DNA of 64,000 bases, taken from UBA8199 sp035358715. GTDB lineage: Bacteria; Verrucomicrobiota; Verrucomicrobiia; Limisphaerales; UBA8199. Shown here piece by piece: positions 1-10,520 of this stretch (position 1 is its first letter; every line of letters begins with the position of its first letter). A program made the position numbers and the translations under genes. Location of the stretch: the NCBI GenBank assembly GCA_035358715.1, contig DAOPPX010000001.1:248001-312000 (forward strand), written 5' to 3'. Under the pieces are notes generated by a model. It ran no database searches. It saw nothing but the letters and a program-made list of their open reading frames with translations, and was not told where the DNA came from.

Positions 1-3000
1 CGTGAGGGTGGTGGCGTTGGAAAATGTCCCTGTCGGCGAGATGATCACGTTCGGGCAGTACGCGTATGTGCCGGTCAAATACTGCGGCGTGAAACCAGCA
101 CGCGTTCCCATAAACCGGATGGTGACGTTCGTGTTGGCAAGCGCGATTGGGTTGGTGTAAAGGACGTTTGGCGTTCCCTGCGCGGCAAAAGTGTAATAGA
201 TGCTGAGCGGATAAGAGCTCCAGGCGCTAACGTAGAAGGGAATGATTCCGTAAGTCCCGCTGGGCGTGATCCCCAAATCGTTGACTACGAAGGAAAGATT
301 GGTCGAAGCAGCGGGGATGTTGTAGCCCGGAGCGGAGAGGCTGGCCGTGTAGATGCCGCCGCCCTGCGGACTGAACGTGTAGCTGCCCCCGCCGGTTCCG
401 GTGACCTTGCTGCCGTTGGGGAAAGCGACCGTCCAGATGCCGCCCACGCCCGAGGGAGATACAACCGTGATTGGGTTGGTGGTGGAGATCACGGGCCCGG
501 GCACCTGAAACACGAGCCCCGGCAGGGAGTTCACCAGGTAAGAGAGCGGCACGTCTGTGCTGGGGACAACCCCGGTGCGGAAGTTCCTGAAGCGGAAGTT
601 GGCGGAAGCTGCCAGCGCTGGCGGCTGGGCGAAGGCATCCGTCGAACTCGAGGTGACGGTTGGGGCCGGAGTCGGCGGGGCCGCGCTCGTGTAGAGCGTC
701 GAATCACCATAGGGGCTGGGCACAATCGTAATGGCCGGGGACTGCGGCAGATAAAGCGAGGCAGGGCCGACTTGGGTAGCAATCCAGTAAATCGTCGTCG
801 CGGCGCGCAGGGTCCCGGAGCTGGAGAGGCCCGAGGTGTAGCGCAAATTGCCGTTCTGGTAATAGTTGACGGTCGAGCCGAGCCGTTCGACCCGCAGGAC
901 GTCGCCGGGAACGGCTGCGCCGAAGCAGCCGCGGGAGTTGCCGCTCTCGTAAATGTAGAGGGTGTTGTTGGCGTTGTGCCAGGCGAAGCTGATGTCCCCG
1001 TAGCCGGATATCATGCTATTGGCCGTCAAACCAACCATGTTATAGGACGAGCCAGGCGAAACGACGAAGTCAGCCGAGCAATCCCCGGCACTGGAGTCCA
1101 CCGAAACGGCCAGGGCGTTGCCCCAGGCGTTGTTCGCCGAATACTTGGTGAGAAGTGTTCCTGACTGGTAAACGCCGGTCAGGTTCGTCCAGGTGACGTA
1201 ATTGCCCTTGAGCACTACGGGCGGGGCCGCCTGGACGGTGTAATTCCAGCTGTTCACACTGCCCGGTTGGCTGTACGCCGAGAGCGTGGCGTTTCCGTTC
1301 ACGTCTCCCGACGAGACGACAATGCCGGTCTCATTGGCCATCCCCGCGTTGCGCAGGTAGCACGGACCCAGGGCGCAGGTTCCCTGCTGATACAGCGAAG
1401 CGGCGAAGTGCAGAATTCCGGTCGAGGTGACCGAGCTGGTGTAGACGAGCCCCCCGTTTCGGTAGTAGCGCACGATGTTGCCGGTGCGAACGACCCGAAG
1501 CCTGTCTCCCGCGCTGTAGTACCCGACGGTCGCCCTGTAAGTGCCCGCCTCATAGATCTGGAGTTGGCCGGTTCCCCACAGGTACAGCGCATAGTCGATG
1601 CCGGTGTAACTGGGGGACGCGTAAGTGGCCTGCAGGCCGAACATTGAGTCCTGGTTGTTGACCGTGGCGACACACTCCGCAAAGCCGTCTCCCGCGATCG
1701 TCTCGACGGAAGTGAACCCGCCGTTCCAGTTGTTCCCGCCGCCATTCTTGGTGAAGATCCCGTTGGTAACGCCTACATAAACCAGGTTGGTTGGCGTGAT
1801 GCTGGGTCCGTTGGTGTAAAGCTGGTAGGCTCCGCCGTTTAGGCTGTAGTAGATGCTCCCACCGCCTGGTGTGGTGAGGAATACCGTCCCGTACTCCAGG
1901 AAGTTCCCGGTGCCGGGATCCGCCTCGACGTAGCCTGCGCACGTGAGGCGCGGTGTGATGGCGAAATCCTGGAGCGTGCCGCTGTTCAACGCCACCGCGA
2001 TCTCGTATTCCTTGCCCGCGGTTACAGGGAACGAGATGCGGCTGTAAGCGTTGCCGTCGGCGTGCGTGTTGGCGGCCAGATAAGTCAGGTTATTGACTTG
2101 ACCGGGAACGCTGTTGGTGGTGTAGGCGGCGATGACGGTGTCGGCGGCGCTGCCTTTGGTGTCCACCTCCAGCTGCCCCGTGCAGGCCGGCACAAAGCTA
2201 TACCAAACGCTGCCGTTCCCGCCGTGATAAGACGGCTCGCCCGACTCGCGGGTCGAACCCGCCAGGGTGCCGGTGGTCGTGACCCCGTTGGTGAGGGGGA
2301 GGCGGTTGACGAAGTTGTCGTTAAGCGGTGCCGCAGTGCTGTAATGCTTGAGGTTGAGAACGAATGGCCCGGGGACCGTGCCGTCGATGCAGATCTTGTA
2401 GGTCGTGCCGGCGGTGGCGGCAAAGGTGAAGGCGGCATTGGGCGAGGCGCCAGCGGTCCCGATGCTGCCGCCGATCCAGCCGCTATTGAAGGAACTGCCG
2501 CTGTAGACGGCGATCAGATGGTTGCCCGCGCTCTCGACCGTCAGGTAAATTGTCCCACTGTTCGTCGCCGTGTAGGAGAACCAAACGTTCTTGTTGGGTG
2601 GGACGGAAAGCCAGTTGTTTCCCGCCCAGTTCTCGCCTTCATTGCTGGCGTAGGTGGTCGAGCCGGGCACACGGATGCTGATGCCGGTCATATTGCCGGC
2701 GCTGAAAGTGCTCTGCGGAACCAGCACCTGGGCATTGGCGTAGAAGTCGTTGGTGGGCGCGCCCAGGCTGACGGTGAGGTTGACTCCTCCGACGCTGCCG
2801 GCGGCCGCGCCGCTTTTGCCGTCCACCACAATTCGGTTGGTCTGGCCGGGATACACCAGCACTGTGGCCGCGCTGGTCACCAACCCATTCGCGTCGTCGT
2901 TGTACCAGGACTTGCCATTATTGACCCCATTGAACACGCCTCCGGCCATGAGTGTGTCAAAGGTGCTACCGGCCAGCGACATCGTGGCATAGGCCTGGAC

Positions 3001-6000
3001 GGGCGGATTGAAGCTCCACCAGATGGTCCGGCCCAGGCAAGGAGCGCTGTACTGGCTGCAGAGCGAATACTCGCTGCTATCCTGGGTGGCGTAGTTGTTG
3101 GCGCTGACTGCGGTCGCGGTGTAGAGAAAGTTGGTGACCGTGAACTCCGCAACGCTCTCCAGGACAGTGTTAGTCGCGAACGCGAGCATGGGTCCCGGGA
3201 AAACGTCATTGTAAGGGATCGCGTTGATCTGCAGGGCAAGGTCGATAAGCCCGTAGCCAGCGTCGGAGGACGTGCCGTCAACGCAAATCATGTAACTGCT
3301 TCCGGCAGTGACTGCGTATGAGAGCACTGAGCTCACTGCATAAGCGTTGGGGCTGCCCCAGCTTGAGTTGACCGCTTGACCAGGCGCCTTGATGCCGATC
3401 TGCGTACGGAAGGTGCTTTTGGTCGGGTCGATGGTCAGGGCGCCGGTGAAGGGTGCCGTGAACGTGAACCATACCGACCGGCCGGGCGCCCCTTGGCTGG
3501 AATAATTGTTAATCTTGTACTCGCCGCCCTCGTAGGTCGCAGCAATATTGTTGCCGACGCCGCAGGCGGTGTAATACGTGTTGGTGGCCGTGCCGTTGCC
3601 CATGCTGATCGTGGCGATGTTGGTCTGAAAAAGGATGGGCGTTGGGTTGGCCCAGAAATCGTTGCCGGGAGAAGCATCGAGCTTGAAGTCCAGGTTGATG
3701 CTCCCGTAGCCGGCGTCGGAGGAGGTGCCGTCAACGCAGATCATGTAGCTCGATCCGGCGTTCACGTAGTAGACCAGGGCCGAGTTGACGGCGTAGGCGT
3801 TGGGGCTGCCCCAGGCGGAACTGACCAACTGCCCTGGAGCCTTGATGCCGATCTGCGTACGGAAAGAGCTCTGGGTCGGGTCTATCGTGAGATACCCGCT
3901 GGCAGGCGCGGTGAAGTTGAACCAGACGGAGCGGCCCGGAGCGCCCTGGCTGGAGTAGTTGTTGATTTTGTACTCGCCGCTCTCGTAAGTGGCGCCGATG
4001 TTGTGGGCGGCCACCGACCCGGTGTAATTGGTGTAGAGGCTGACCCCGTCGGGAACAGTACCCGTGAGGACATTCGTCTGGAAGGTCACGGGCATGGGGT
4101 TGGCCCAGTTGTCGTTCGGCGGGCAAGGGACAAACGTGAGGTCGAGGTTGATGCCGCCCATGCCCAATCCGGGGTCCTGGCTGGAGCCATCGACACAGAG
4201 CTTGTATCTCGTGCCCGCCGTCAGGTAAGCGTTGACTATCCTCCCGTTGTTGACCACCCAATAACCGCCGTAGCTGCCTCCAACTCCGACGCTTTCCGGC
4301 TTAAGCCCCAGCTCCGTGATAAACGACGATTGCGTCGGATCAATCGTGAGGTAGCCGTTTGACGGCGCGGTGATCGTCCACCAGACCGACCGGCCACTTG
4401 TGGCTACCCTCGTATAATTGGCGATATTGTATTCGCCGGCATCCCGGCCTGCCAGGTAGTTCTGCCCCACGAGGCTGGCCGTGCAGGTGTAGTTGGTCAC
4501 GGGCCCATCCGGGGAGAAGGTCACCAAGGCATTGGTGACGAAATTGACGTCGATGGCGTTGACCCAGTTGTCGTTGGGCGGAGGGTTGACGATGGTGAGG
4601 TTCACGCCTTCAAGGCCGTAGCTCGTCAGGCCGACCTGCAGCCAGTAGGGCGTCCCGCCGTTGAGGTTAAGCTGGAACGGTCCCCAACCGTAAGTGATGT
4701 ATCCGGACGTGTTCGGTCCCGGATAAAGGGCCAGGTATTCGCCGACGGCGCCGGAACTTGCGATGATGGTGCTTCCCGAAACGGGCGGGACGAAGTTGTA
4801 CCAGACCGATCCGCCGCTGACGCTGCCGGGGTTCCACTCACCGCCATAAAAGGTAGCGTAAGCCACTTCCTGTGAATCGGCGGCGACAGAGTTGGTTGAG
4901 GAGACCGTGCCGTTGGGCAGCACCCAGGTCGTGACCTGGTTGGTGAAGGTCAAAACCTTGGCCGCTTCCGGGCTGTTCCCATCAGCCGCGAGGTTGAATT
5001 CGGACACGGAAATGTTGACCTGCCCATTGACGGTTGGCGTGCTGTTCACCTTCAGTGAGGACAGGCCCAGCGAACTGCCCACCATGTTCTGCTGGATCCG
5101 TACGTAGCGCCCGCTTCTGTCAATCGGGATCGTCGTGGGCCACTGCGCCGAACCCTGGTAAGCATAATAGTAGAGCCCGTTGGTCGCCTGGCCGGCTTGA
5201 AAAGCCGCCGCGGTGTCAGTGGTCGGGATCACTTCGATACCCTCGACGGCCGCGTTTTGGACAATGGTAGCGAACTGGATGGTGATCTGCCCGTTGGCAT
5301 TGGGCGTGATGGTGAACGATTGGATGTTGGCCTTGTTCGGCCCGCCAGCTGCGGCGTAGGCGTCGAAGTTGGTCAACACCTGCCTGCCATTGATCAACAC
5401 GTTCTCTAGGCGTTGGCCTGGGCCGCTGGTGTAATAGCACTCCGCGAAGTGGAGCCGGACGGTGTAGCTGCCATTGGTCAGGAGATTGGGGATCGTGTAG
5501 GTGAAGTTGCCGTAACGTTGCGACTGATAGACGGAGGGGGGCGCCGGGTTTGTCACCGCGCTGGTGTCAATCGTGTTGCCGCAGCTCCAGGTCGAGCCGC
5601 CTGAGGCGTAAGCGTCCGCGCCAAACCATGCAGGAGCGCCGCCACCGCAGTTGACCGCGTAATTGGTGAGAATGACTAGGTTGGAGTTGTTGGTGTCGGA
5701 GATGATGACATTGAAATAGGCGGCGCTGGGCTGGTCGAAGCGGTTCCAGACTTCGACCGAGTTGATCAGATACGACTGCCCCAGGTCCACCAGCAGCCAT
5801 GCGCCCGTGTCGTTGCCGGTCAGGCTGTAGGTGCTGTTGTTGTTGTCCACCGCGTTGGCAGCGGGATTGACGATGGAGGATTCGGTCGCGGGTTTGCCCG
5901 CGGCCACGTCGGTCGTGTAGGAGAGCGGGGTCGTGCGGATCTGGTAGTTGGCCCCCGCCGTGCAGTTGTTCACGACGATATCGTCGCCAATCGCAAGCAG

Positions 6001-9000
6001 ATTCCCTCCCTGCCACACTTCGATGGCCTCGTGGCTGACCGGCGAGGTCTGGTAAACCCGCAGGTCGTGGACGCGCCCGCCGCAAGCGCCCAGCCCCATC
6101 GGATAATAGGAGTTGGCGTCGAACCCCGAGCAGATGGTTGAACTGTTGGTCCGATTCACGGTCAAGGTGTAGGCCGTTGCCGAGCCGCCGCCGTTGCAGT
6201 CCAGGCTCAGGTAATATTCCTGGTTGGGTACCAGCGCGATGTTGTACGGCGTGAAGGTTCCATTGTTGTAGGCCCCCAGCATCAGGTCGGTCGTGCGGAT
6301 CACCAACGGATCGTAATAACCGTTGTTTCCCATGATGAGGATGTTGTAGGTGCTGGAGAGGCCGTTGGCGGCGCCCGCGTTGGCCACAAACATGTAATCA
6401 AATGAAAACCGGCAGGGTGCTCCCGGGGCCGGCCGGTTGGCAAACCAGGTCGCGGAGCTGGCATTGGTGAAGTAGGTCCCGTTAGTGGTTACCACGAGAT
6501 TCGGATTTTCATTGAAGGGATTGGACGGCTTCACCAGGTCCATGAAGGCGTCGTAACCCAGGCCTACCCGCATCCGGACGTAGGCGACCAGCGCCTGGTT
6601 ATAGACGGCCATCTTGCGCGTCGCCGTGGCGGTGTAACTCCACCAGAGGCTGTTGCTGCCAACGATATTGGTATTGTAACTGTCGTTGAGTTCCGCGCCC
6701 GAGTTGATAAGGGCGGTGAGCGCATTGGTTTCTCCCGGCTGGAGCGTCGCATTGGCGGCATTGCCGTTGGCGGAGCCTACGTATCGGTTATTCGAATCGA
6801 TTGTATCCGGCAGAATCTGGAATGCGTTGGTCTGGTTGTCGTTGGGGGTGACGTAGTTGCCGGGGTTGGCCTTCTGCGAAAACTCAAGCGAGAAGGCGCC
6901 GCCGCCGGTCCCGCAGCGGACCTGGATGCGGCACACGGTTCCGGCCACGCCGTTGAAGGTGCAGTAGATCTTTCCGTCCAGGCCGCTGACGGGGCTGGCC
7001 AGTGTGGAAAGCGCGTTCACCGCGTTGCCGGTGTAAACATAGAAGTTTCCGCCAAAGGACGAGTCCATGCGGATGGTCACCGGCCCGGTGATATCGTTGG
7101 TCCAGGCGTACCACACGGTTGAAACACCGCTGTTGTTGGGTTCGCTGCTCTCCACCGAGGCGTTGGTGATGGTCCCATACATGAGGAGGTATTCGAACGT
7201 CGAGCCGTCTCCCAGCACCGACTCGGTCGGCGCGACGGGGGTGGCGTTGGTGAAGTAGTCGTTGGACGGACGGAAGGGCTGTTGGAAGTTCAACATCGTC
7301 CAACCGGCGCTGCCATTGCCGTAATTGCTGATCTGGATTTTGTATTCTGTTCCAGGGGCGGGCGCAAAACCGATCTGGCTCCAGTTGCCCATGCCGGGGC
7401 CGTTGTCGTTCCCGGTGACCATGGTCAGGGCGTTAAGCGCGCTTCCTGTGTAGGCGGCCAGATAGGTGTCAATGGTCGTGCTGGGCGACAAGTGCTGGTA
7501 GCTGTTGACCGTGTTGATGGTGACGGTCTCATTGTGGGTCGGCGTCCAGGAGTACCAGATCGAGTTGTAGGTGCCGCTCTGGAGCGGTTCCCCGCTCTCG
7601 GTCGTTGCCGAGAAGTTGAATCCGGGCACGTTCGCCACCTCGTCCACCGATAGGAAGAGTTGCTGTCCCTTCCAGGTCATGTAGTTGGTCACGTAGCGGG
7701 TCGCAATCGGCTGGCGGTTGGCAAAATTGTCGTTGGCCGGGTTGGGGAAGAAGGTGTTGGTGACCTCGAAGACGCTTAGAAAATGGCCACTGTCGTAGGT
7801 GGCGATGCGCTCCAGATAGTTCGTTCCGGCGGTCATCCACCCGTTCATGAGGGCGTTCCAGTTGTAGCCCTGCGAGTTGAAGGCGGTGGTCAGCGCGTTG
7901 GCGGCCGTCCCGGTGTAAATGCCCATCTCGTAGCCGTTATACGTGCCCCAGTCGCCGTTGTCGGCCAGGCCCACCACCAGGCGCCCGTTTTGGCTCGGGG
8001 TGTAGCTGTACCAGACCGAGTTGCCATAGGAGGGTTCGCCCACCGACTCGCGCGTGGCGGCAAAGTCGTTGATGTCCATCACCGAGGAGAGCACCGGGTA
8101 GTCCAGCGCTACCCCGTTGTTGAACACGTAATGCAGCGCTTGATTGTTCAGCGCAAGCGGCGCCGGGTTGGTGAACAGGTCGTTGGCCGGCTGGGGATAG
8201 TGGACCAAGGCCAGGGTGAAGGGGGTCCAGTTGTTGGCCGAATCTGAGAAGTGCCGGATGTAGTATTGCTGTCCGCCGCTCACGCGCAACGTGATGCCGG
8301 GGTTGACTGACCAACCGCTCCTGGTTGTATTGGTGAAGGCGTTGACCGTCCCCTGGCCGATTTCCAGGTAGCTGTAAATGCCCGGGGCGTTGGCGGCGCT
8401 GACGGACAGCCAACCGCTCGCCGGGGCGAGAAACGAGTACCAGACGCTCAGCTTGGCGCTCTCGGTCTCGCCCGGTTCGGCCGTGGCCTGTTCCGTGTAG
8501 CCCTGGACCGAGTAATTGAGGTAAGCCGCCGGCACGCTCCCATTGCCGATGGCAAGATTGGTCGTGTTGAGCGTGTTGGGAATCACGGCGGCGTTGGTGA
8601 AGTTGTCGTTGGCCGGCGGCGGGAAGAAATAGAAATCGGCCGGGAAGTTGTAGATGTCGTTGCCGGGAGCGGCAAAGGCGATCTGATAAACGGTGCTTCC
8701 CAGCGCGTTGAAGGAGAGCGTGCCGCTGGTCGAGGAGGCAACCGCCGAGAGCAGCGACACATTCCAGGAGGCATAAGTCGGCGGGATTGTCCCGGCAGCC
8801 AAAGCCGCAATCTGGCTGGCGGAAAGGACCTTGTGGTAGATCGCCAAATCGTCAATCTCGCCATTGAACGGTTGGCCGCCTCCGGCAACCGCCTGGCCCA
8901 TTTGCCAGCGGTCGCGGCTGGAGATGCTGCCGATGTTGTTGATGGGCGTGCCTTGTTCCAACCCGTTGATGTAGAAGTGCATGGCGCCGTTGTTGGCCCC

Positions 9001-10479
9001 GGAAAGCGCCAGGTGATACCACGTGTTGGGTTGGACCACGACAGAGCTGGTAATCGCCGCACCGCCCCAGGCATACCACACACCGTTGGAGTTGATCCCG
9101 ACGGATTCGGAGCAGTTCGATTGCGGCCCGGCGCTGCTGGTCCGGTAGATGACGGCCCCGGGTTGCACCATGCCGACCTTCACCCACAGGCTGTAGGTGA
9201 ACGAGTTGAGGTTTGCGTCGACCAACTGGGCGTAGCTTCCCGTCCCGTTGAGGCTCAATGATTGCGCGCTGCAGGAAATCGGTGCGGCGTCCGGGACAAA
9301 CGCGGCTCCCGCACCGTTCAGGCTGAAGTTGAAGTTTGCATTGAAGGCGTTCACGGCGGACCCTTCGAACGGGAAATAATAGGTATCCGAACCCCCGGTA
9401 TAGACGGCGATGACGCTCGGGTTGTTGGTGGGGACCACGATGCGCAACTCCCCACTGGTAGTTGTGGTGTAGCTGTACCATACGCTGGCCGCCGGGCCGG
9501 TGTTGGCGTGGTTTGGCTCGTTGCTTTCCATCGTGGCGCCGGTCAGCGTTACGTTGAAGTTGGTCCAAAAGCCCGGGTGCTGGAATGTCATCCCGTTCAC
9601 GGTGTCGGGGTAAACGATGGGCGGCGGCGTGAGGGTGATCCGGTCCATGAAGAAATCATTGGCCACTGCCGGCGGCTGATACACGTAAGTCGCCGAATTG
9701 GTCGGGCTGAAGGAGACGCCATCCGTGGCGTAGCTGTCCACCTGGACGGTGGCAGCGTTCTTCCCGTCACCGATGGTGAAGGGGTTGGTGTAGGCCAGCC
9801 AGGCTCCTCCGTTCAGCCGGTAGTAGGCGGTGGCGTTCGTTGGCCAGGTGCTGATCGTGACCGGGAACGGATGGTTGGTGGAGAAGCTCGCCGGGGAGAT
9901 GCTGGCCGACAAGGTCATTAGCGTGAAGCGCAAGTTGTCGATGAAAATGGTGTTGTCGCCACCGTTCAGGTCGGTGCCGACAAATGCCAGTGTGTGTGTG
10001 CCCGCGGTTGTTTGGAACGTGCCGACGGTGTAGTCCTGGTAGCTGGTGGCCCCCTGGAGAGGGGCCATGTTCGTGAGCACGACCCCGTCGAGTGTGACGT
10101 TGAAGGTCTGCCAGGCCGAGCCATAATTGCGCTGCGCCGCCGAGAAGATCAGCTTGTAATAGCCGGCGGCGAAGGTCATCGGCTGGGACATGCCGCCGGT
10201 GGTCTGGACGAAGGCGACTTGGGATCCTTCCGGAGCGTTTGGATTGCTTCCCGTAAAGCCGCTGGCGTTTCCCGTGATGCCGCTGTTGCCGGCGAAGGTC
10301 CAGGGCGATCCGCCGGGGTTGTATTGAAAGCTGCCGTAGCCCACCGCCGGCGTTTCAAATCCCAAATCGGACCCTTGCGAGAGGCCGGTGAGCGGATTGA
10401 GAACCGTCAGGCAGAACAGGCCGAACATGCCGGTTCGGCGGAGAGGGGCCGTTTTGAACAGGAACCGTTTGGACGCCAT
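1..10479 (-). CDS. Giant secreted modular surface protein (partial, C-terminus beyond window)
   Basis: The frame is open from the ATG at 10479 to the window edge (3,493 codons, no stop), so the C-terminus is missing. Residues 1-35 look like a signal peptide: basic KR..RR, then the hydrophobic MFGLFCLTVL; Met18 is an alternative start. A DUF642-like beta-sandwich follows (about 35-190). A LamG-like domain lies near 420-560 (WYHLALSG, FYINGLEQG, GEIDDLAIYH). An F5/8-type C (discoidin-like) domain lies near 1525-1640 (LLVDLGQSY..NSVEVWN) and a malectin-like domain near 1640-1745 (YTVRLHFAE, RLENVLING). Eleven or twelve PPC-like modules open with ND.[FW].N and carry a SVWYSF core. Two related lectin-like modules (Y.NG.L.YTS) lie in the last 700 residues. 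I infer an exported adhesin or polysaccharide-binding protein. No catalytic domain was recognised in the visible part. Confidence 0.85.
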   Translation of the reverse strand, partial: MASKRFLFKTAPLRRTGMFGLFCLTVLNPLTGLSQGSDLGFETPAVGYGSFQYNPGGSPWTFAGNSGITGNASGFTGSNPNAPEGSQVAFVQTTGGMSQPMTFAAGYYKLIFSAAQRNYGSAWQTFNVTLDGVVLTNMAPLQGATSYQDYTVGTFQTTAGTHTLAFVGTDLNGGDNTIFIDNLRFTLMTLSASISPASFSTNHPFPVTISTWPTNATAYYRLNGGAWLAYTNPFTIGDGKNAATVQVDSYATDGVSFSPTNSATYVYQPPAVANDFFMDRITLTPPPIVYPDTVNGMTFQHPGFWTNFNVTLTGATMESNEPNHANTGPAASVWYSYTTTTSGELRIVVPTNNPSVIAVYTGGSDTYYFPFEGSAVNAFNANFNFSLNGAGAAFVPDAAPISCSAQSLSLNGTGSYAQLVDANLNSFTYSLWVKVGMVQPGAVIYRTSSAGPQSNCSESVGINSNGVWYAWGGAAITSSVVVQPNTWYHLALSGANNGAMHFYINGLEQGTPINNIGSISSRDRWQMGQAVAGGGQPFNGEIDDLAIYHKVLSASQIAALAAGTIPPTYASWNVSLLSAVASSTSGTLSFNALGSTVYQIAFAAPGNDIYNFPADFYFFPPPANDNFTNAAVIPNTLNTTNLAIGNGSVPAAYLNYSVQGYTEQATAEPGETESAKLSVWYSFLAPASGWLSVSAANAPGIYSYLEIGQGTVNAFTNTTRSGWSVNPGITLRVSGGQQYYIRHFSDSANNWTPFTLALVHYPQPANDLFTNPAPLALNNQALHYVFNNGVALDYPVLSSVMDINDFAATRESVGEPSYGNSVWYSYTPSQNGRLVVGLADNGDWGTYNGYEMGIYTGTAANALTTAFNSQGYNWNALMNGWMTAGTNYLERIATYDSGHFLSVFEVTNTFFPNPANDNFANRQPIATRYVTNYMTWKGQQLFLSVDEVANVPGFNFSATTESGEPLQSGTYNSIWYSWTPTHNETVTINTVNSYQHLSPSTTIDTYLAAYTGSALNALTMVTGNDNGPGMGNWSQIGFAPAPGTEYKIQISNYGNGSAGWTMLNFQQPFRPSNDYFTNATPVAPTESVLGDGSTFEYLLMYGTITNASVESSEPNNSGVSTVWYAWTNDITGPVTIRMDSSFGGNFYVYTGNAVNALSTLASPVSGLDGKIYCTFNGVAGTVCRIQVRCGTGGGAFSLEFSQKANPGNYVTPNDNQTNAFQILPDTIDSNNRYVGSANGNAANATLQPGETNALTALINSGAELNDSYNTNIVGSNSLWWSYTATATRKMAVYNQALVAYVRMRVGLGYDAFMDLVKPSNPFNENPNLVVTTNGTYFTNASSATWFANRPAPGAPCRFSFDYMFVANAGAANGLSSTYNILIMGNNGYYDPLVIRTTDLMLGAYNNGTFTPYNIALVPNQEYYLSLDCNGGGSATAYTLTVNRTNSSTICSGFDANSYYPMGLGACGGRVHDLRVYQTSPVSHEAIEVWQGGNLLAIGDDIVVNNCTAGANYQIRTTPLSYTTDVAAGKPATESSIVNPAANAVDNNNSTYSLTGNDTGAWLLVDLGQSYLINSVEVWNRFDQPSAAYFNVIISDTNNSNLVILTNYAVNCGGGAPAWFGADAYASGGSTWSCGNTIDTSAVTNPAPPSVYQSQRYGNFTYTIPNLLTNGSYTVRLHFAECYYTSGPGQRLENVLINGRQVLTNFDAYAAAGGPNKANIQSFTITPNANGQITIQFATIVQNAAVEGIEVIPTTDTAAAFQAGQATNGLYYYAYQGSAQWPTTIPIDRSGRYVRIQQNMVGSSLGLSSLKVNSTPTVNGQVNISVSEFNLAADGNSPEAAKVLTFTNQVTTWVLPNGTVSSTNSVAADSQEVAYATFYGGEWNPGSVSGGSVWYNFVPPVSGSTIIASSGAVGEYLALYPGPNTSGYITYGWGPFQLNLNGGTPYWLQVGLTSYGLEGVNLTIVNPPPNDNWVNAIDVNFVTNALVTFSPDGPVTNYTCTASLVGQNYLAGRDAGEYNIANYTRVATSGRSVWWTITAPSNGYLTIDPTQSSFITELGLKPESVGVGGSYGGYWVVNNGRIVNAYLTAGTRYKLCVDGSSQDPGLGMGGINLDLTFVPCPPNDNWANPMPVTFQTNVLTGTVPDGVSLYTNYTGSVAAHNIGATYESGEYKINNYSSQGAPGRSVWFNFTAPASGYLTIDPTQSSFRTQIGIKAPGQLVSSAWGSPNAYAVNSALVYYVNAGSSYMICVDGTSSDAGYGSINLDFKLDASPGNDFWANPTPILFQTNIATISMGNGTATNTYYTACGVGNNIAATYEGGEYKINNYSSQGAPGRSVWFTFTAPFTGALTIDPTKSTFRTQIGIKAPGQAVNSSWGSPNAYAVSSVLSYAVTAGSSYMICVDGTSSDAGYGLIDLALQINAIPYNDVFPGPMLAFATNTVLESVAEFTVTNFLYTATAVSANNYATQDSSEYSLCSQYSAPCLGRTIWWSFNPPVQAYATMSLAGSTFDTLMAGGVFNGVNNGKSWYNDDANGLVTSAATVLVYPGQTNRIVVDGKSGAAAGSVGGVNLTVSLGAPTNDFYANAQVLVPQSTFSAGNMTGISIRVPGSTTYASNEGENWAGNNWLSVPPNKNVWFSYTATNSGTIYLTVESAGNHLIAVYSGSSFNSGWIGGSIGTAGASPNAAFTFAATAGTTYKICIDGTVPGPFVLNLKHYSTAAPLNDNFVNRLPLTNGVTTTGTLAGSTRESGEPSYHGGNGSVWYSFVPACTGQLEVDTKGSAADTVIAAYTTNSVPGQVNNLTYLAANTHADGNAYSRISFPVTAGKEYEIAVALNSGTLQDFAITPRLTCAGYVEADPGTGNFLEYGTVFLTTPGGGSIYYSLNGGAYQLYTNGPSITPTNLVYVGVTNGIFTKNGGGNNWNGGFTSVETIAGDGFAECVATVNNQDSMFGLQATYASPSYTGIDYALYLWGTGQLQIYEAGTYRATVGYYSAGDRLRVVRTGNIVRYYRNGGLVYTSSVTSTGILHFAASLYQQGTCALGPCYLRNAGMANETGIVVSSGDVNGNATLSAYSQPGSVNSWNYTVQAAPPVVLKGNYVTWTNLTGVYQSGTLLTKYSANNAWGNALAVSVDSSAGDCSADFVVSPGSSYNMVGLTANSMISGYGDISFAWHNANNTLYIYESGNSRGCFGAAVPGDVLRVERLGSTVNYYQNGNLRYTSGLSSSGTLRAATTIYWIATQVGPASLYLPQSPAITIVPSPYGDSTLYTSAAPPTPAPTVTSSSTDAFAQPPALAASANFRFRNFRTGVVPSTDVPLSYLVNSLPGLVFQVPGPVISTTNPITVVSPSGVGGIWTVAFPNGSKVTGTGGGSYTFSPQGGGIYTASLSAPGYNIPAASTNLSFVVNDLGITPSGTYGIIPFYVSAWSSYPLSIYYTFAAQGTPNVLYTNPIALANTNVTIRFMGTRAGFTPQYLTGTYAYCPNVIISPTGTFSNATTLT
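3216..4125 (-). repeat. Tandem pair of near-identical PPC-like modules inside the giant gene
   Basis: Two consecutive modules of about 151 codons repeat with a period of 453 bases; for example GATGCCGATCTGCGTACGGA begins at 3391 and again at 3844. Both encode GAPGRSVWF, TQIGIKAPGQ, SPNAYAV, SYMICVDG and SSDAGYG. A third module just upstream in the gene (about 4126-4580) shares the same plan but is clearly more diverged. The identity at DNA level points to recent duplication or gene conversion. Confidence 0.85.
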
Positions 10480-10484
10480 TCTCC

Positions 10485-10490
10485 AGTATA
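10485..10490 (-). promoter_or_regulatory. -10 element TATACT before the giant gene
   Basis: The minus strand reads TATACT-GGAGA-ATG. The hexamer ends 5 nt before the ATG at 10479, so a normal start site would give a leaderless or nearly leaderless mRNA. It fits the TAnAATGG pattern seen throughout the window. The GGAG is too close to the ATG to act as a normal Shine-Dalgarno sequence. Confidence 0.55.
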
Positions 10491-10520
10491 AGTTCCTGCG
10501 CTTGCGTTTTGACTCGCCCT

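Noticed and set aside
2062..3321. 419-codon plus-strand frame
   Set aside because: It lies opposite the giant minus-strand gene, whose translation is protein-like throughout; the plus frame is low-complexity Gly/Val/Ala/Arg, as expected from antisense of GC-rich coding DNA. The same holds for 3376-4362 and 9262-9921.
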